Shown in pieces: positions 53,242-60,913 of a stretch of 64,000 bases of DNA. Position numbers and translations under genes: made by a program. Positions within the stretch are counted from its first letter, which is position 1. The number at the start of each line of letters is the position of its first letter. The stretch is from Amycolatopsis orientalis DSM 40040 = KCTC 9412. Its GTDB lineage: Bacteria; Actinomycetota; Actinomycetes; Mycobacteriales; Pseudonocardiaceae. Below the pieces are notes generated by a model. The model saw only the letters and a program-made list of their open reading frames with translations, made no database searches and was not told the DNA's origin. The stretch spans positions 1 to 64,000 of the forward strand of contig NZ_ASJB01000070.1 of assembly GCF_000478275.1 (NCBI RefSeq), given 5' to 3'.

Positions 53242-53763
53242 TCACCGAGGCTCGGCAGGGACCCCGTCCACCTCCGGCAGGCACAGCTGCACCCACGCGA
53301 CATCCCGCCACGCCCCGTGCTTGTACCCGATCCGCCGGTAAGTCCCGACCGGCTCGAAACCCATCGCCCGGTGCAGTCCGGCGCTCGCGTCGTTCGGCAG
53401 CACCATTCCCGCGCAGAACGTCCGGAATCCACGTGCGGCCAGGCGGTCCAGCAGCGCCTGGTAGAGCGCGCGGCCGCCGCCCGTCCGCCGCCTGCCCATC
53501 TCCAGATAGACGCTGACCTCGCACGACCAGCGATAGGCGGGACGGCCGCTGAACGGACCTCCGTACGCGTAGCCGGCGACGCGTCCTTCGTCGTCTTCGA
53601 GTACGAGCCAGGCGTGTGACCGCCGCGCCTTGGCGATGCGCTCGGCCATCTCGTCCGGTTTGGGCGGCTCGGTCTCGAACGAGATCGCCGTGTCGGTGAC
53701 GTACGGCGCGTAGATCTCCGCGCAGGCCGCCGCGTCGTCTTCCGTCGCTTCCCTGATCACCAT
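53242..53763 (-). CDS. GNAT N-acetyltransferase, phosphinothricin acetyltransferase-like
   Basis: The 173-residue enzyme begins IREATEDDAAACAEIYAPYV and continues SFETEPP, typical of the Pat/MnaT branch. The acetyl-CoA loop is GRRRTGGGRALY. Relatives acetylate phosphinothricin, methionine derivatives or related amino acids. TACTAT lies 7 nt before ATG 53763 on the minus strand, so the mRNA is probably leaderless. It is divergent from an XRE-cupin regulator that likely controls it. Confidence 0.87.
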   Translation of the reverse strand: MVIREATEDDAAACAEIYAPYVTDTAISFETEPPKPDEMAERIAKARRSHAWLVLEDDEGRVAGYAYGGPFSGRPAYRWSCEVSVYLEMGRRRTGGGRALYQALLDRLAARGFRTFCAGMVLPNDASAGLHRAMGFEPVGTYRRIGYKHGAWRDVAWVQLCLPEVDGVPAEPR

Positions 53764-53770
53764 GGCAACC

Positions 53771-53796
53771 ATAGTATCCGATGCTGCCACTATAGT
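53771..53796. promoter_or_regulatory. Overlapping divergent promoter
   Basis: TACTAT (53776-53771, minus) and TATAGT (53791-53796, plus) each stand 7 nt before a start codon. The flanks form an inverted repeat, CATAGTA and CACTATAG. Both genes would give leaderless mRNAs and share about 40 bp of control DNA, where the XRE-cupin protein could bind. Confidence 0.5.
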
Positions 53797-53803
53797 GAGC
53801 AGC

Positions 53804-54367
53804 ATGTCGGATCCCCTGTCCGCGTCGCTCGCCGCGACGCTCCAGTCCGCGAGAGTCGATCAGAACCTCTCCGCCAACGCTCTCGCGGAAATGTCCGGCG
53901 TGTCCAGGGCGATGATCGGCAAGATCGAACGCGGTGAAGCCCAGCCGACGGCCGTCCTGCTCAGCAGGCTCTCGGCCGCGCTCGGCATGACGCTGTCCGA
54001 GCTGATCGCACGCGCCGAACACGGTGACCGGCGGCTCGCGCGCGTGGCCGATCAGCCGACCTGGACCGACCCGGACACCGGCTACGTGCGCCGCGCCGTC
54101 TCGCCGTCGCTGGGCGGGCCGCTCGAACTGGTCGAGGTCGTCCTGCCCGCCGGCGCCGAGGTCTCCTTCCCCGCCCACACCTACGCGCTGACCCATCACC
54201 AGATCTGGGTACTCGAAGGACATCTGCGGTTCCGCGAGGGCGACGTCGACCACGAACTCGATACGGGTGACTGCCTCCAGCTGGGCACGCCGCAGCCGTG
54301 CGCCTACGTCAATCCGACGGACCGGCCAGTGCGCTATCTGGTCGCCCTCGCGCGGCGGCACGCCTGA
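53804..54367 (+). CDS. XRE-family regulator with C-terminal cupin domain
   Basis: The protein has 187 residues. The helix-turn-helix spans about 12-66 (NALAEMSGVSRAMIGKIERG), and the C-terminal half is a cupin (FPAHTYALTHHQIWVLEGHL, then GDCLQLG). Such proteins sense small ligands, often polyamines or amino acids. The gene is divergent from a GNAT gene whose enzyme may modify the ligand. ATG 53804 fits a leaderless start. Confidence 0.87.
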   Translation: MSDPLSASLAATLQSARVDQNLSANALAEMSGVSRAMIGKIERGEAQPTAVLLSRLSAALGMTLSELIARAEHGDRRLARVADQPTWTDPDTGYVRRAVSPSLGGPLELVEVVLPAGAEVSFPAHTYALTHHQIWVLEGHLRFREGDVDHELDTGDCLQLGTPQPCAYVNPTDRPVRYLVALARRHA

Positions 54368-54399
54368 CACCCGGCTCACCCCGCACTACCGTGACGAGC

Positions 54400-54810
54400 A
54401 TGTACTCCACGGAGATCGAGGTGCGCACCGGCAGCGTGGCCGTGGTGCACGACCTGACCAAGGACGCCGAGACCTTCCTGCGCGACGCGGACGCCGAGGA
54501 CGGGATCCTGCACGTCTTCGTCCCGCACGCGACCTCCGGGCTGGCGATCCTCGAAACCGGCGCGGGCAGCGACGAAGACCTGCTCGCGGCACTCGACGAA
54601 CTGCTCCCCCGCGACGGCCGCTGGCGGCACCAGCACGGCAGTCCCGGTCACGGTCGTGACCACGTCCTGCCCGCGCTGCTGCCGCCGTTCGCGACGATCC
54701 CGGTGCTCGGCGGAGTGCTGACGCTGGGCACCTGGCAGTCGATCTGCCTAGTGGACACCAACCTGGACAACCCGGTGCGACGCGTCCGCTTCAGTCTCCT
54801 GGAGGGCTGA
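54400..54810 (+). CDS. YjbQ / UPF0047 family protein
   Basis: The 136-residue protein has VFVPHATSGLAILE, HQHGSPGHGRDHVLPALLPP and LGTWQSICLVD, the three signatures of the YjbQ family. These trimeric proteins have weak thiamine phosphate synthase activity; their real role is uncertain. The gene's last 63 bp overlap the convergent membrane protein gene. ATG 54400 is chosen; GTG 54391 is possible. Confidence 0.88.
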   Translation: MYSTEIEVRTGSVAVVHDLTKDAETFLRDADAEDGILHVFVPHATSGLAILETGAGSDEDLLAALDELLPRDGRWRHQHGSPGHGRDHVLPALLPPFATIPVLGGVLTLGTWQSICLVDTNLDNPVRRVRFSLLEG

Positions 54811-55743
54811 CCGGCCCGGCCACAGCGCGAGCACCAGCCCGGCGCCGAGCAGCGCGGCCAGCACCCAGATCCCGGTCGTGACGTCCGGCGCGCCGGGCAC
54901 ACCCTGCAGCAGGCTCCGGAGACCTTCGGTGGAGAACCGGAACGGCGTCCAGGACCACAGCACCGCGCGGTACGCCGGGTTCAGCAGCTCCGGCACCTGG
55001 CCCGCGACGGCGGGCGCGACCAGGTACAGCGGGCCGAGGACCGCCATCGCCCGCACACCGAGCAGCCGCAGCAGACCGGTCTGCAGGGCGGCGAACGCGG
55101 TCGAGGTGAGGAAGAGGAACCCGAGGACGTCCCAGCCGAGCGGGAGCGAGGAGTCCCACAGTTTCAGGAATCCGGCCAGGACACCGGTGACCAGCACTCC
55201 CGCCGAAAAGATCTGAGTGAACCGCGCGGTGACTCCCGCCTCCCGGCCGCCGACCAGGACCAGCACGGCACCCCCGGCCAGGCAGCCCACCCACGCCAGC
55301 GCGCTCAGCCCGAGCGGCGCGACCCGGCCCGCCACGCTCGCGGCGTGCAGTGTCTCGACCTTCGGCGTCCCGCCCATTGCCTGCGCCGCGCCGGTCAGCA
55401 CCTGCTGCGCGATCTGGGTCCCGGACGGGTTCACCGCGCCGGAGACCACGACCGTCGACGGAAGTTCGAGAACGCCGTAGACCTCCTTGTCCTCCAACAG
55501 TTTCCGGCCTTCCTCGGCCGAGGTCACCCGCCAGGCGACCTGGCCGCCGCCATGGGACGCGATCCCGTGCGCGGCCGCCTGGAGCGGTCCCGGCGGCGCG
55601 GCCACGGCGACGGGAAGACCGTCGGGCGCGACGGTGGCCTGCGCGCCGAAGGTGAGAAAGCCGAGTACGACGGCGACCAGCGCGCCTGCCACCGCGGCGA
55701 GTAAGGCGAAGGCCCCGGCGGGGCGACGGCTCGGGGTCGGCAT
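54748..55743 (-). CDS. ABC-2/YhgE-like membrane protein
   Basis: The 331-residue protein has one N-terminal helix (ALLAAVAGALVAVVLGFLTF), an extracytoplasmic segment of about 100 residues and five or six C-terminal helices. This is the layout of YhgE/Pip-like and ABC-2 permease-like proteins. No ATPase gene is nearby. It starts at ATG 55743 with GGAGGA upstream and has a strong promoter flanked by duplicated operator sites. The C-terminus overlaps yjbQ on the opposite strand. The substrate is unknown. Confidence 0.75.
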   Translation of the reverse strand: MPTPSRRPAGAFALLAAVAGALVAVVLGFLTFGAQATVAPDGLPVAVAAPPGPLQAAAHGIASHGGGQVAWRVTSAEEGRKLLEDKEVYGVLELPSTVVVSGAVNPSGTQIAQQVLTGAAQAMGGTPKVETLHAASVAGRVAPLGLSALAWVGCLAGGAVLVLVGGREAGVTARFTQIFSAGVLVTGVLAGFLKLWDSSLPLGWDVLGFLFLTSTAFAALQTGLLRLLGVRAMAVLGPLYLVAPAVAGQVPELLNPAYRAVLWSWTPFRFSTEGLRSLLQGVPGAPDVTTGIWVLAALLGAGLVLALWPGRSALQETEADASHRVVQVGVH

Positions 55744-55759
55744 GACCGTCCTCCATTTA

Positions 55760-55827
55760 TTCGTCAGACGTTGAATTAATTGCCCTCAAGGTAGGCCCCG
55801 GCCGCACGGAAGTCAACAGACGTTGAA
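55760..55827 (-). promoter_or_regulatory. Promoter flanked by two copies of a palindromic operator
   Basis: On the minus strand TTGACT (55816-55811) and TACCTT (55793-55788) are 17 nt apart. Two 16-bp near-palindromes centred on CAGACGTTGAA, at 55760-55775 and 55812-55827, extend into an identical 14-bp repeat CAGACGTTGAATTA. One covers the -35 box and the other lies just past the transcription start. This is a TetR-type repressor layout, but no repressor gene is adjacent. Confidence 0.6.
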
Positions 55828-55852
55828 TTAGCTCACCGGTACCGTCGACCGC

Positions 55853-56560
55853 GTGACTACTCCGCACCGGCTCGTGCTGTGGGACATCGACCAGACCCTC
55901 GTGGACCTGCGCGGTATCGGCGCCGCCTGGTACACGGCCGCGCTCGCCGAGGTCGCCGGCGTCGAACTGCGGGCGCTGCCGAACTTCGGCGGCCGCACCG
56001 AACGCGCCATCAGCGCGGACATCCTGACCTCACACGGCATCGAGCCCACCGAGGAGAACGTGCGCGCGCTCTGGCTCGCGCTGATCGCGGTCTCCGAAAG
56101 TCACGCGCCGACGCTGTCCTCGAACGGCCGGGCGCTCCCCGGAGCCAAGGACGCCCTGAACGACTTCGCCACCCACGGCGGCATCGTGCAGACGTTGGTC
56201 ACCGGGAACCTGCCGGAGATCTCCGTGCACAAGCTGACCGCGTTCGACCTGCACGAACACGTCGACTTCGAGATCGGCGGCTACGGCTCGCTCTCGGCAC
56301 ACCGGCCCGATCTGGTGCCCGCCGCCGTCGGCCACGCTTCGGCGAAACACGGCACGGACTTCGCGCCGACGTCGGTCGTCGTCATCGGCGACACCCCGGA
56401 CGACGTACGGGCCGCGCTCGACAACGGCGCCGTCGCGGTGGCCGTGGCGACAGGGCAGTTCAGCGCGGAGGAACTGGCCGACGCGGGCGCGCACACCGTG
56501 CTCGGCGACCTCTCCGATCTGGCAGCGGTGCGTGCCGCCGTGCTGGGGAACCCCGACTAA
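55853..56560 (+). CDS. HAD-superfamily hydrolase, phosphoglycolate phosphatase-like
   Basis: The 235-residue hydrolase has motif I WDIDQTLVD (nucleophile and acid aspartates), motif II TLVTGN and motif IV VVVIGDTPDD. A helical cap lies between. It probably dephosphorylates a small metabolite. GTG 55853 is the start. It is divergent from the membrane protein gene and may share its control region. Confidence 0.86.
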   Translation: MTTPHRLVLWDIDQTLVDLRGIGAAWYTAALAEVAGVELRALPNFGGRTERAISADILTSHGIEPTEENVRALWLALIAVSESHAPTLSSNGRALPGAKDALNDFATHGGIVQTLVTGNLPEISVHKLTAFDLHEHVDFEIGGYGSLSAHRPDLVPAAVGHASAKHGTDFAPTSVVVIGDTPDDVRAALDNGAVAVAVATGQFSAEELADAGAHTVLGDLSDLAAVRAAVLGNPD

Positions 56561-56569
56561 ACTCGGTCC

Positions 56570-57478
56570 ATGGCATACCCAGGCGGCGACGGCTGGCCGG
56601 AGCGACAGCAGCCCTATGGGCAGCAGCCCCCGCAGCAGGGATATCCGCCGCAGAACCCGCAGCAGTACGCCCAGGATCCCCAGCAGCAGGGTTTTCCGCA
56701 GTTCCCGCAGCAGACCTACCACGGTTTCGCGCCGGAACCGCCCAAGAAGGGCAAGAAGGGGCTGTGGATCGGCCTCGGCGCGCTCGTCGTGGTGATCGCC
56801 GTCGGCGCCACGCTCTTCTTCGTTCTGCGTGACGGCGAAGATCCCAAACCCCAGCCCACACCGCCTTCCGCGTCGGCGTCCGCGTCGAAATCGCCGTCGA
56901 CCTCCCAGAGCGGCGAGGCACAGGAGGGCAACAAGGTCCCGGCCAAGACGCTGGGCTGGCAGGGAATCGTGTCCCGGCAGGACAAGACCGCGTACGACCT
57001 GCCCCCGGTGGGCTGGGAGACCACCGCGGGCTACACCACCGGGAACACCGAGCGCGACCTCAAGATGGTCATCCACGAGGTGTCGAGGTACAAACTCGGC
57101 GCTTGCCCCGACGTCAGCGGTTCGAACCGGGGAATGGTCGGCTTCGCCACCGCGGAGCAGATCCCGGTCGAAAACGCCGCCAGGGGCGCTGTCCGGCTGT
57201 GGATCCAGTCCGCCACGGGCAACGCCGACGTGCCGCTGCCCGAGATCAAGCCGGTCCCCATCGCGGACGGCACGATCCAGGCGGTCAGTTCCAGCGCCAC
57301 GTTCACCCCGCGGGAGACCGAAGGCTGCCGGGCGCCGAGCGTGAAGGTCACTTCGGCGGCGTTCAAGATCGGCCAGCAGACCGTCTGCTTCGTGATGGTC
57401 CTCGACCAGGGCACTCCCGACGCCCTGCCCGACTCGGACGCGCAGATGATCCTCGCGAGTCTGAGGCCTCAGCAATGA
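56570..57478 (+). CDS. Membrane-anchored GWQ-DVPP protein, paralogue 1
   Basis: The 302-residue protein has a Gln/Pro/Tyr-rich cytoplasmic tail (1-60), one helix (GLWIGLGALVVVIAVGATLF), a Pro/Ser linker and an outside domain. The domain starts LGWQGIVSRQDKTAYDLPP and has two cysteines conserved in the paralogues (ACPDV, GCRAPSV). The next gene overlaps its stop (ATGA). Function is unknown. Confidence 0.78.
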   Translation: MAYPGGDGWPERQQPYGQQPPQQGYPPQNPQQYAQDPQQQGFPQFPQQTYHGFAPEPPKKGKKGLWIGLGALVVVIAVGATLFFVLRDGEDPKPQPTPPSASASASKSPSTSQSGEAQEGNKVPAKTLGWQGIVSRQDKTAYDLPPVGWETTAGYTTGNTERDLKMVIHEVSRYKLGACPDVSGSNRGMVGFATAEQIPVENAARGAVRLWIQSATGNADVPLPEIKPVPIADGTIQAVSSSATFTPRETEGCRAPSVKVTSAAFKIGQQTVCFVMVLDQGTPDALPDSDAQMILASLRPQQ

Positions 57479-58332
57479 CCGGCCCCGGTGGGCGATCCGA
57501 CGAACCTCGACTGTGGTTCGTCGATCCGTTCACCGGGCAGCCGCTGGAATCCGAGGCCGAGCGGACACGGCCGATTCCCGTCGTCCGGGACACCGCTCCG
57601 CCGCGACGCTCTCGTCTGCTGCCGACCCTGGGCGTCATCGGGCTGGTCATCGTCCTCGCGGTCGGTACGACGGCCACCTACCAGGCCAGGACCGCGACAC
57701 CGCCGTCCGCCGAGGACTTCGTCCTGCCCGATCCGGTGATGCCCACCCGGATCGGTCCCGTGATCGCGGGCTGGCAACCGGTCCTGTCCGACGATCACCC
57801 GCTCGTGTTCGACGTCCCGCCGGACTGGACGATCGAGGAGCCCGACGTCGCCGTCGGTTACGAGACACCGGCCGGGGAACTCGTCACCTTGCAGGGCGTC
57901 GCCCGGTACCGCCGCGATTTCTGCCCCGGCTCCGAACTCTCGGCGCGGGCGATGGCCGGATTCACCACCATCGACGAGGGCGAGGTCGACGGCATCGCCC
58001 AGGCGGCGGAGGAGACGACCCTCCGATGGGCCGAAGCCGCGTACGGTTCGATCGGCGGCGGGACCCCGAAGACCGAGACCGGCGCGGCCGGGCCGGTGAC
58101 CGTCCTCGACGGCGGCACGATTGCCACGGCCGTGACCACCACCGTCGTCCCCACCTCGGACGACCCCTGCCCGGCGCCGTCGGTCGCGATCACCGCCATC
58201 GCCCTACCCCTGCGCGCACTGCCCGGATCCGGCCGCTACCACGTCCTCCTGGTACTGGCGGACCAGGGGATCCCCGGTGCGATAGCCAGGGACATAGTCC
58301 TCAAGATGGGTGGCAGCATCCGTCGGGAGTAG
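57475..58332 (+). CDS. Membrane-anchored GWQ-DVPP protein, paralogue 2
   Basis: The 285-residue protein has a cytoplasmic tail of about 50 residues, one helix (LLPTLGVIGLVIVLAVGTTA) and an outside domain beginning AGWQPVLSDDHPLVFDVPPD, with cysteines in FCPGS and PCPAPSV matching paralogue 1. Start and stop overlap with the upstream gene as ATGA, so the two are coupled and may act together. Function is unknown. Confidence 0.78.
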   Translation: MTGPGGRSDEPRLWFVDPFTGQPLESEAERTRPIPVVRDTAPPRRSRLLPTLGVIGLVIVLAVGTTATYQARTATPPSAEDFVLPDPVMPTRIGPVIAGWQPVLSDDHPLVFDVPPDWTIEEPDVAVGYETPAGELVTLQGVARYRRDFCPGSELSARAMAGFTTIDEGEVDGIAQAAEETTLRWAEAAYGSIGGGTPKTETGAAGPVTVLDGGTIATAVTTTVVPTSDDPCPAPSVAITAIALPLRALPGSGRYHVLLVLADQGIPGAIARDIVLKMGGSIRRE

Positions 58333-58402
58333 CACTCCCCTAAGGGAAATATAGGTCCGCTACCCGATGTCCTCGCAGCCCTCTTCCGCCTACCTTGAGT
58401 CC

Positions 58403-60610
58403 ATGCCAATTGGGGGAAGCGGGACGGCCGCGCCGGGCCGGACACACAAGATCGCCACGGTGCTGAGGCACCGGCTGCCTTTCACGACCCTCGTCACGGT
58501 CACCATGCTCGCGCTCGCCTTGGCCACGGGCGCGCTGTGGTCCGCCGCGGAGGATCGCGCGGTGTACCCGTACATCGCGTACGGGCTGCCGTCGCTCGAA
58601 TCAGGCCGGTGGTGGACCTTGTTCACCGGACCGCTGTTCGCGGTCGTCCCGCTGTACTACTTGCCGATGGTGCTCAGCTTCGCGCTGTTCGCGGGCTTCG
58701 CGGAATGGCGGCTCGGCACGCGCCGGGCGATGGCGATCGCGATCGGCGGCCAGTTCGTCAGCGTGCTGGTCGCGGTCCAGTTCCTGGCCCTGAGCCGCAA
58801 CTCGGGCTGGGAGTGGGCGGAGCGGGTCGCGGGCAGCCTCGACGTCGGCTTCTCCGGTGGAGCGCTCGCCGCGGTCGCGGTCGCCAGCGCCACCCTGCGC
58901 CCGCCGTGGCGGCTCCGGTTGCGCGCCGGGTTGTGCGTCTACGCCGGGATCGCGATCATCTTCGTCGGCACGCTCGCCGACCTCGTGCACTTCTTCGCGC
59001 TGGTGCTGGCCCTGCCGTTCGGGCGCAGGTTCATCGGCTCGCCGGACGCCGGCCGCGAACGGCGGCCGAGCCTGCGCGAATGGCGGTTCTACGTCGTGGC
59101 CGGGCTGCTGGTGCTCACGGTCGCGGAACTGGTGATGTCCTTCGTACCGGGCAACGGCCCCTTCGGTTCGTCCGAGGAGCTTTCGCTCTCCACCTGGGAA
59201 GTCGGCATCCTGTGCCTGATCGTGCTGCCGATCATGAACGGCCTGCGCAAGGGCAGTCAGGTCGCCTGGTGGTGCGCGATGATCCTGACGTCGTTCGTCA
59301 TCCTGCAGGTGATGGCCTACGGCGGGGTGCTCGCGCTGGCCGAGGTCCTCGGTGAGGACACCGGGCTTTCGGATCCGCCCCTGTTCTTCGTGGACAATCT
59401 CCTGTGGACGGTCGAGTTCGCGCTGCTGATCTCCTCCCGCGGCGCCTTCCGCGTCCCGTCGCGGCGGAAGCGCCGCCGTCTCGGCCGGATGGGCAACCCC
59501 GCGCTGGCCCGCACGCTGCTCAGCCGTCACGGCGGAAGCACGCTCTCGTGGATGACGACGTGGCCGCAGAACTCGTACTTCGTGTCCGCGGACGGCAAGT
59601 CCTACCTCGCCTACCGGCGCCACGCCGGGGTCGCCATCGCCCTCGGCGACCCGATCGCGCCCGATGGCGCCGGTGACCGGACGATCGCCGAGTTCATCAC
59701 GATGTGCGAGAACACCGGTCTCGTGCCGTGCCTGTTCTCCGCCACCGGGGACACCACCGCCAAGACGGCGGATCACGGCTGGAAGCAGGTCCAGGTCGCC
59801 GAGGACACCCTGATCGAACTGGAGGCGCTGGAGTTCCGCGGCAAGCGCTGGCAGGACGTGCGGACCGCGCTCAACCGCGCCAAGAAGGACGGCATCGAGT
59901 TCCGGCTGGTCCGGCTCGCCGACCAGCCCCGTTCGGTGATCTCCCAGGTGCGCGCCATCTCCGAGGAATGGATCGGCGACAAGGGCATGCCGGAGATGGG
60001 TTTCACGCTCGGCGGCGTCGACGAGGCGATGGACCCGGAGACCAGGGTCGGTCTCGCGGTGGACGCCGACGGCGTGGTCCACGGTGTGACGTCGTGGCTG
60101 CCGGTCCACACCGGGGCAGGCGCCGTCGGCGGCTGGACGCTCGACGTCATGCGCAAGCGGTCCGACGGTTTCCGCCCCACGATGGAGTTCCTGATCGCGT
60201 CGTCGTGCCTGGCCTTCCGCGAAGAAGGCGCGAAGTTCGTTTCGCTGTCCGGTGCCCCGCTGGCGAGTTCCGGCGAACCCGCGCACGCCGTCGAACGCGT
60301 CCTCGACGCGCTCGGCACGATGATGGAGCCGTTCTACGGATTCCGTTCGCTGCACGCGTTCAAGGCGAAGTTCCAGCCGCGGCACGTCCCGCTGTACCTC
60401 GCGTTCCGAGACGAGGCGGATCTGCCGCGGATCGGGATCGCGCTCGGCCGGGCCTACCTGCCGAACACCGGGCTGCTGCGGCTGGCCAAACTCGCCAGGT
60501 CCGGCAAGAAGCCCCAGCGCTCATCGGCGAACCCGCGACCGGCGTCGGCGGGGCGGCGCCTGGTGACCCAGGTCGCGGTGGGCGATCAGGGCGTCCTGCC
60601 CCCGGGATAA
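58403..60610 (+). CDS. Rhomboid-like / DUF2156 (LPG synthetase-like) fusion protein
   Basis: The protein has about 735 residues. The N-terminal half has multiple helices with WWTLFTGPLF, GFSGGALAA and a later ADLVHFFALVLALPFGRRF; the GxSG and histidine recall rhomboid proteases. The C-terminal half (from about 370) is DUF2156, the GNAT-like domain of MprF that transfers amino acids to phosphatidylglycerol (SYLAYRRHAGVAIALGDPIA, LSGAPLASSGE). It probably modifies membrane lipids. ATG 58403 has TACCTT 6 nt upstream; ATG 58367 is also possible. Confidence 0.85.
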   Translation: MPIGGSGTAAPGRTHKIATVLRHRLPFTTLVTVTMLALALATGALWSAAEDRAVYPYIAYGLPSLESGRWWTLFTGPLFAVVPLYYLPMVLSFALFAGFAEWRLGTRRAMAIAIGGQFVSVLVAVQFLALSRNSGWEWAERVAGSLDVGFSGGALAAVAVASATLRPPWRLRLRAGLCVYAGIAIIFVGTLADLVHFFALVLALPFGRRFIGSPDAGRERRPSLREWRFYVVAGLLVLTVAELVMSFVPGNGPFGSSEELSLSTWEVGILCLIVLPIMNGLRKGSQVAWWCAMILTSFVILQVMAYGGVLALAEVLGEDTGLSDPPLFFVDNLLWTVEFALLISSRGAFRVPSRRKRRRLGRMGNPALARTLLSRHGGSTLSWMTTWPQNSYFVSADGKSYLAYRRHAGVAIALGDPIAPDGAGDRTIAEFITMCENTGLVPCLFSATGDTTAKTADHGWKQVQVAEDTLIELEALEFRGKRWQDVRTALNRAKKDGIEFRLVRLADQPRSVISQVRAISEEWIGDKGMPEMGFTLGGVDEAMDPETRVGLAVDADGVVHGVTSWLPVHTGAGAVGGWTLDVMRKRSDGFRPTMEFLIASSCLAFREEGAKFVSLSGAPLASSGEPAHAVERVLDALGTMMEPFYGFRSLHAFKAKFQPRHVPLYLAFRDEADLPRIGIALGRAYLPNTGLLRLAKLARSGKKPQRSSANPRPASAGRRLVTQVAVGDQGVLPPG

Positions 60611-60640
60611 CCGCTTCACGTGACTCTTTGGCCGCCGGTC

Positions 60641-60684
60641 TCGTGAGTGGTAATGACGGTTCTAACCCTCATTACCACTCACGA
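60641..60684. terminator. Palindrome, GTGAGTGGTAATGACGG class
   Basis: This has the same arms as 38814-38857 but with the right arm reading AACCCTCATTACCACTCACG, one mismatch. It lies 30 nt after the stop of the rhomboid/DUF2156 gene. Confidence 0.62.
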
Positions 60685-60716
60685 CCCAGCCCAGCCCACC
60701 AGCCGCTCGTGGCTGT

Positions 60717-60769
60717 GTCTCGAAGGCCCCCTTTGAGGCGTTCACCGTCTCAAAGGGGGCCTTCGAGAC
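60717..60769. terminator. Perfect palindrome, GGCCCCCTT class
   Basis: Arms of 21 bp (GTCTCGAAGGCCCCCTTTGA plus G) are exact complements around an 11-nt loop. It is the middle of three palindromes between convergent genes and shares the AAGGCCCCCTT core with the element after fabF. Confidence 0.63.
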
Positions 60770-60849
60770 GCCTGCCACCGGGCCGGGCCTGGCCCACGCT
60801 GCACATCCGAGACGCGCTCAAGGCTGTCCCGGCCGGGTCCAGCAAGGGA

Positions 60850-60895
60850 CTCGTGAGTGGTAATGACGGTTCTAACCCTCATTACCACTCACGAG
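60850..60895. terminator. Palindrome, GTGAGTGGTAATGACGG class, second copy in this gap
   Basis: This repeats 60641-60684 base for base, including its single arm mismatch, with one extra pair at the ends. It lies 18 nt from the stop of the minus-strand gene, so the gap is closed by one element near each gene. Confidence 0.62.
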
Positions 60896-60913
60896 ACCAG
60901 CGGGACCGACGTC

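Noticed and set aside
38814..60895. Repeated palindromes as a CRISPR array
   Set aside because: The copies are far apart, self-complementary over their whole length, lack regular spacers and have no cas genes.
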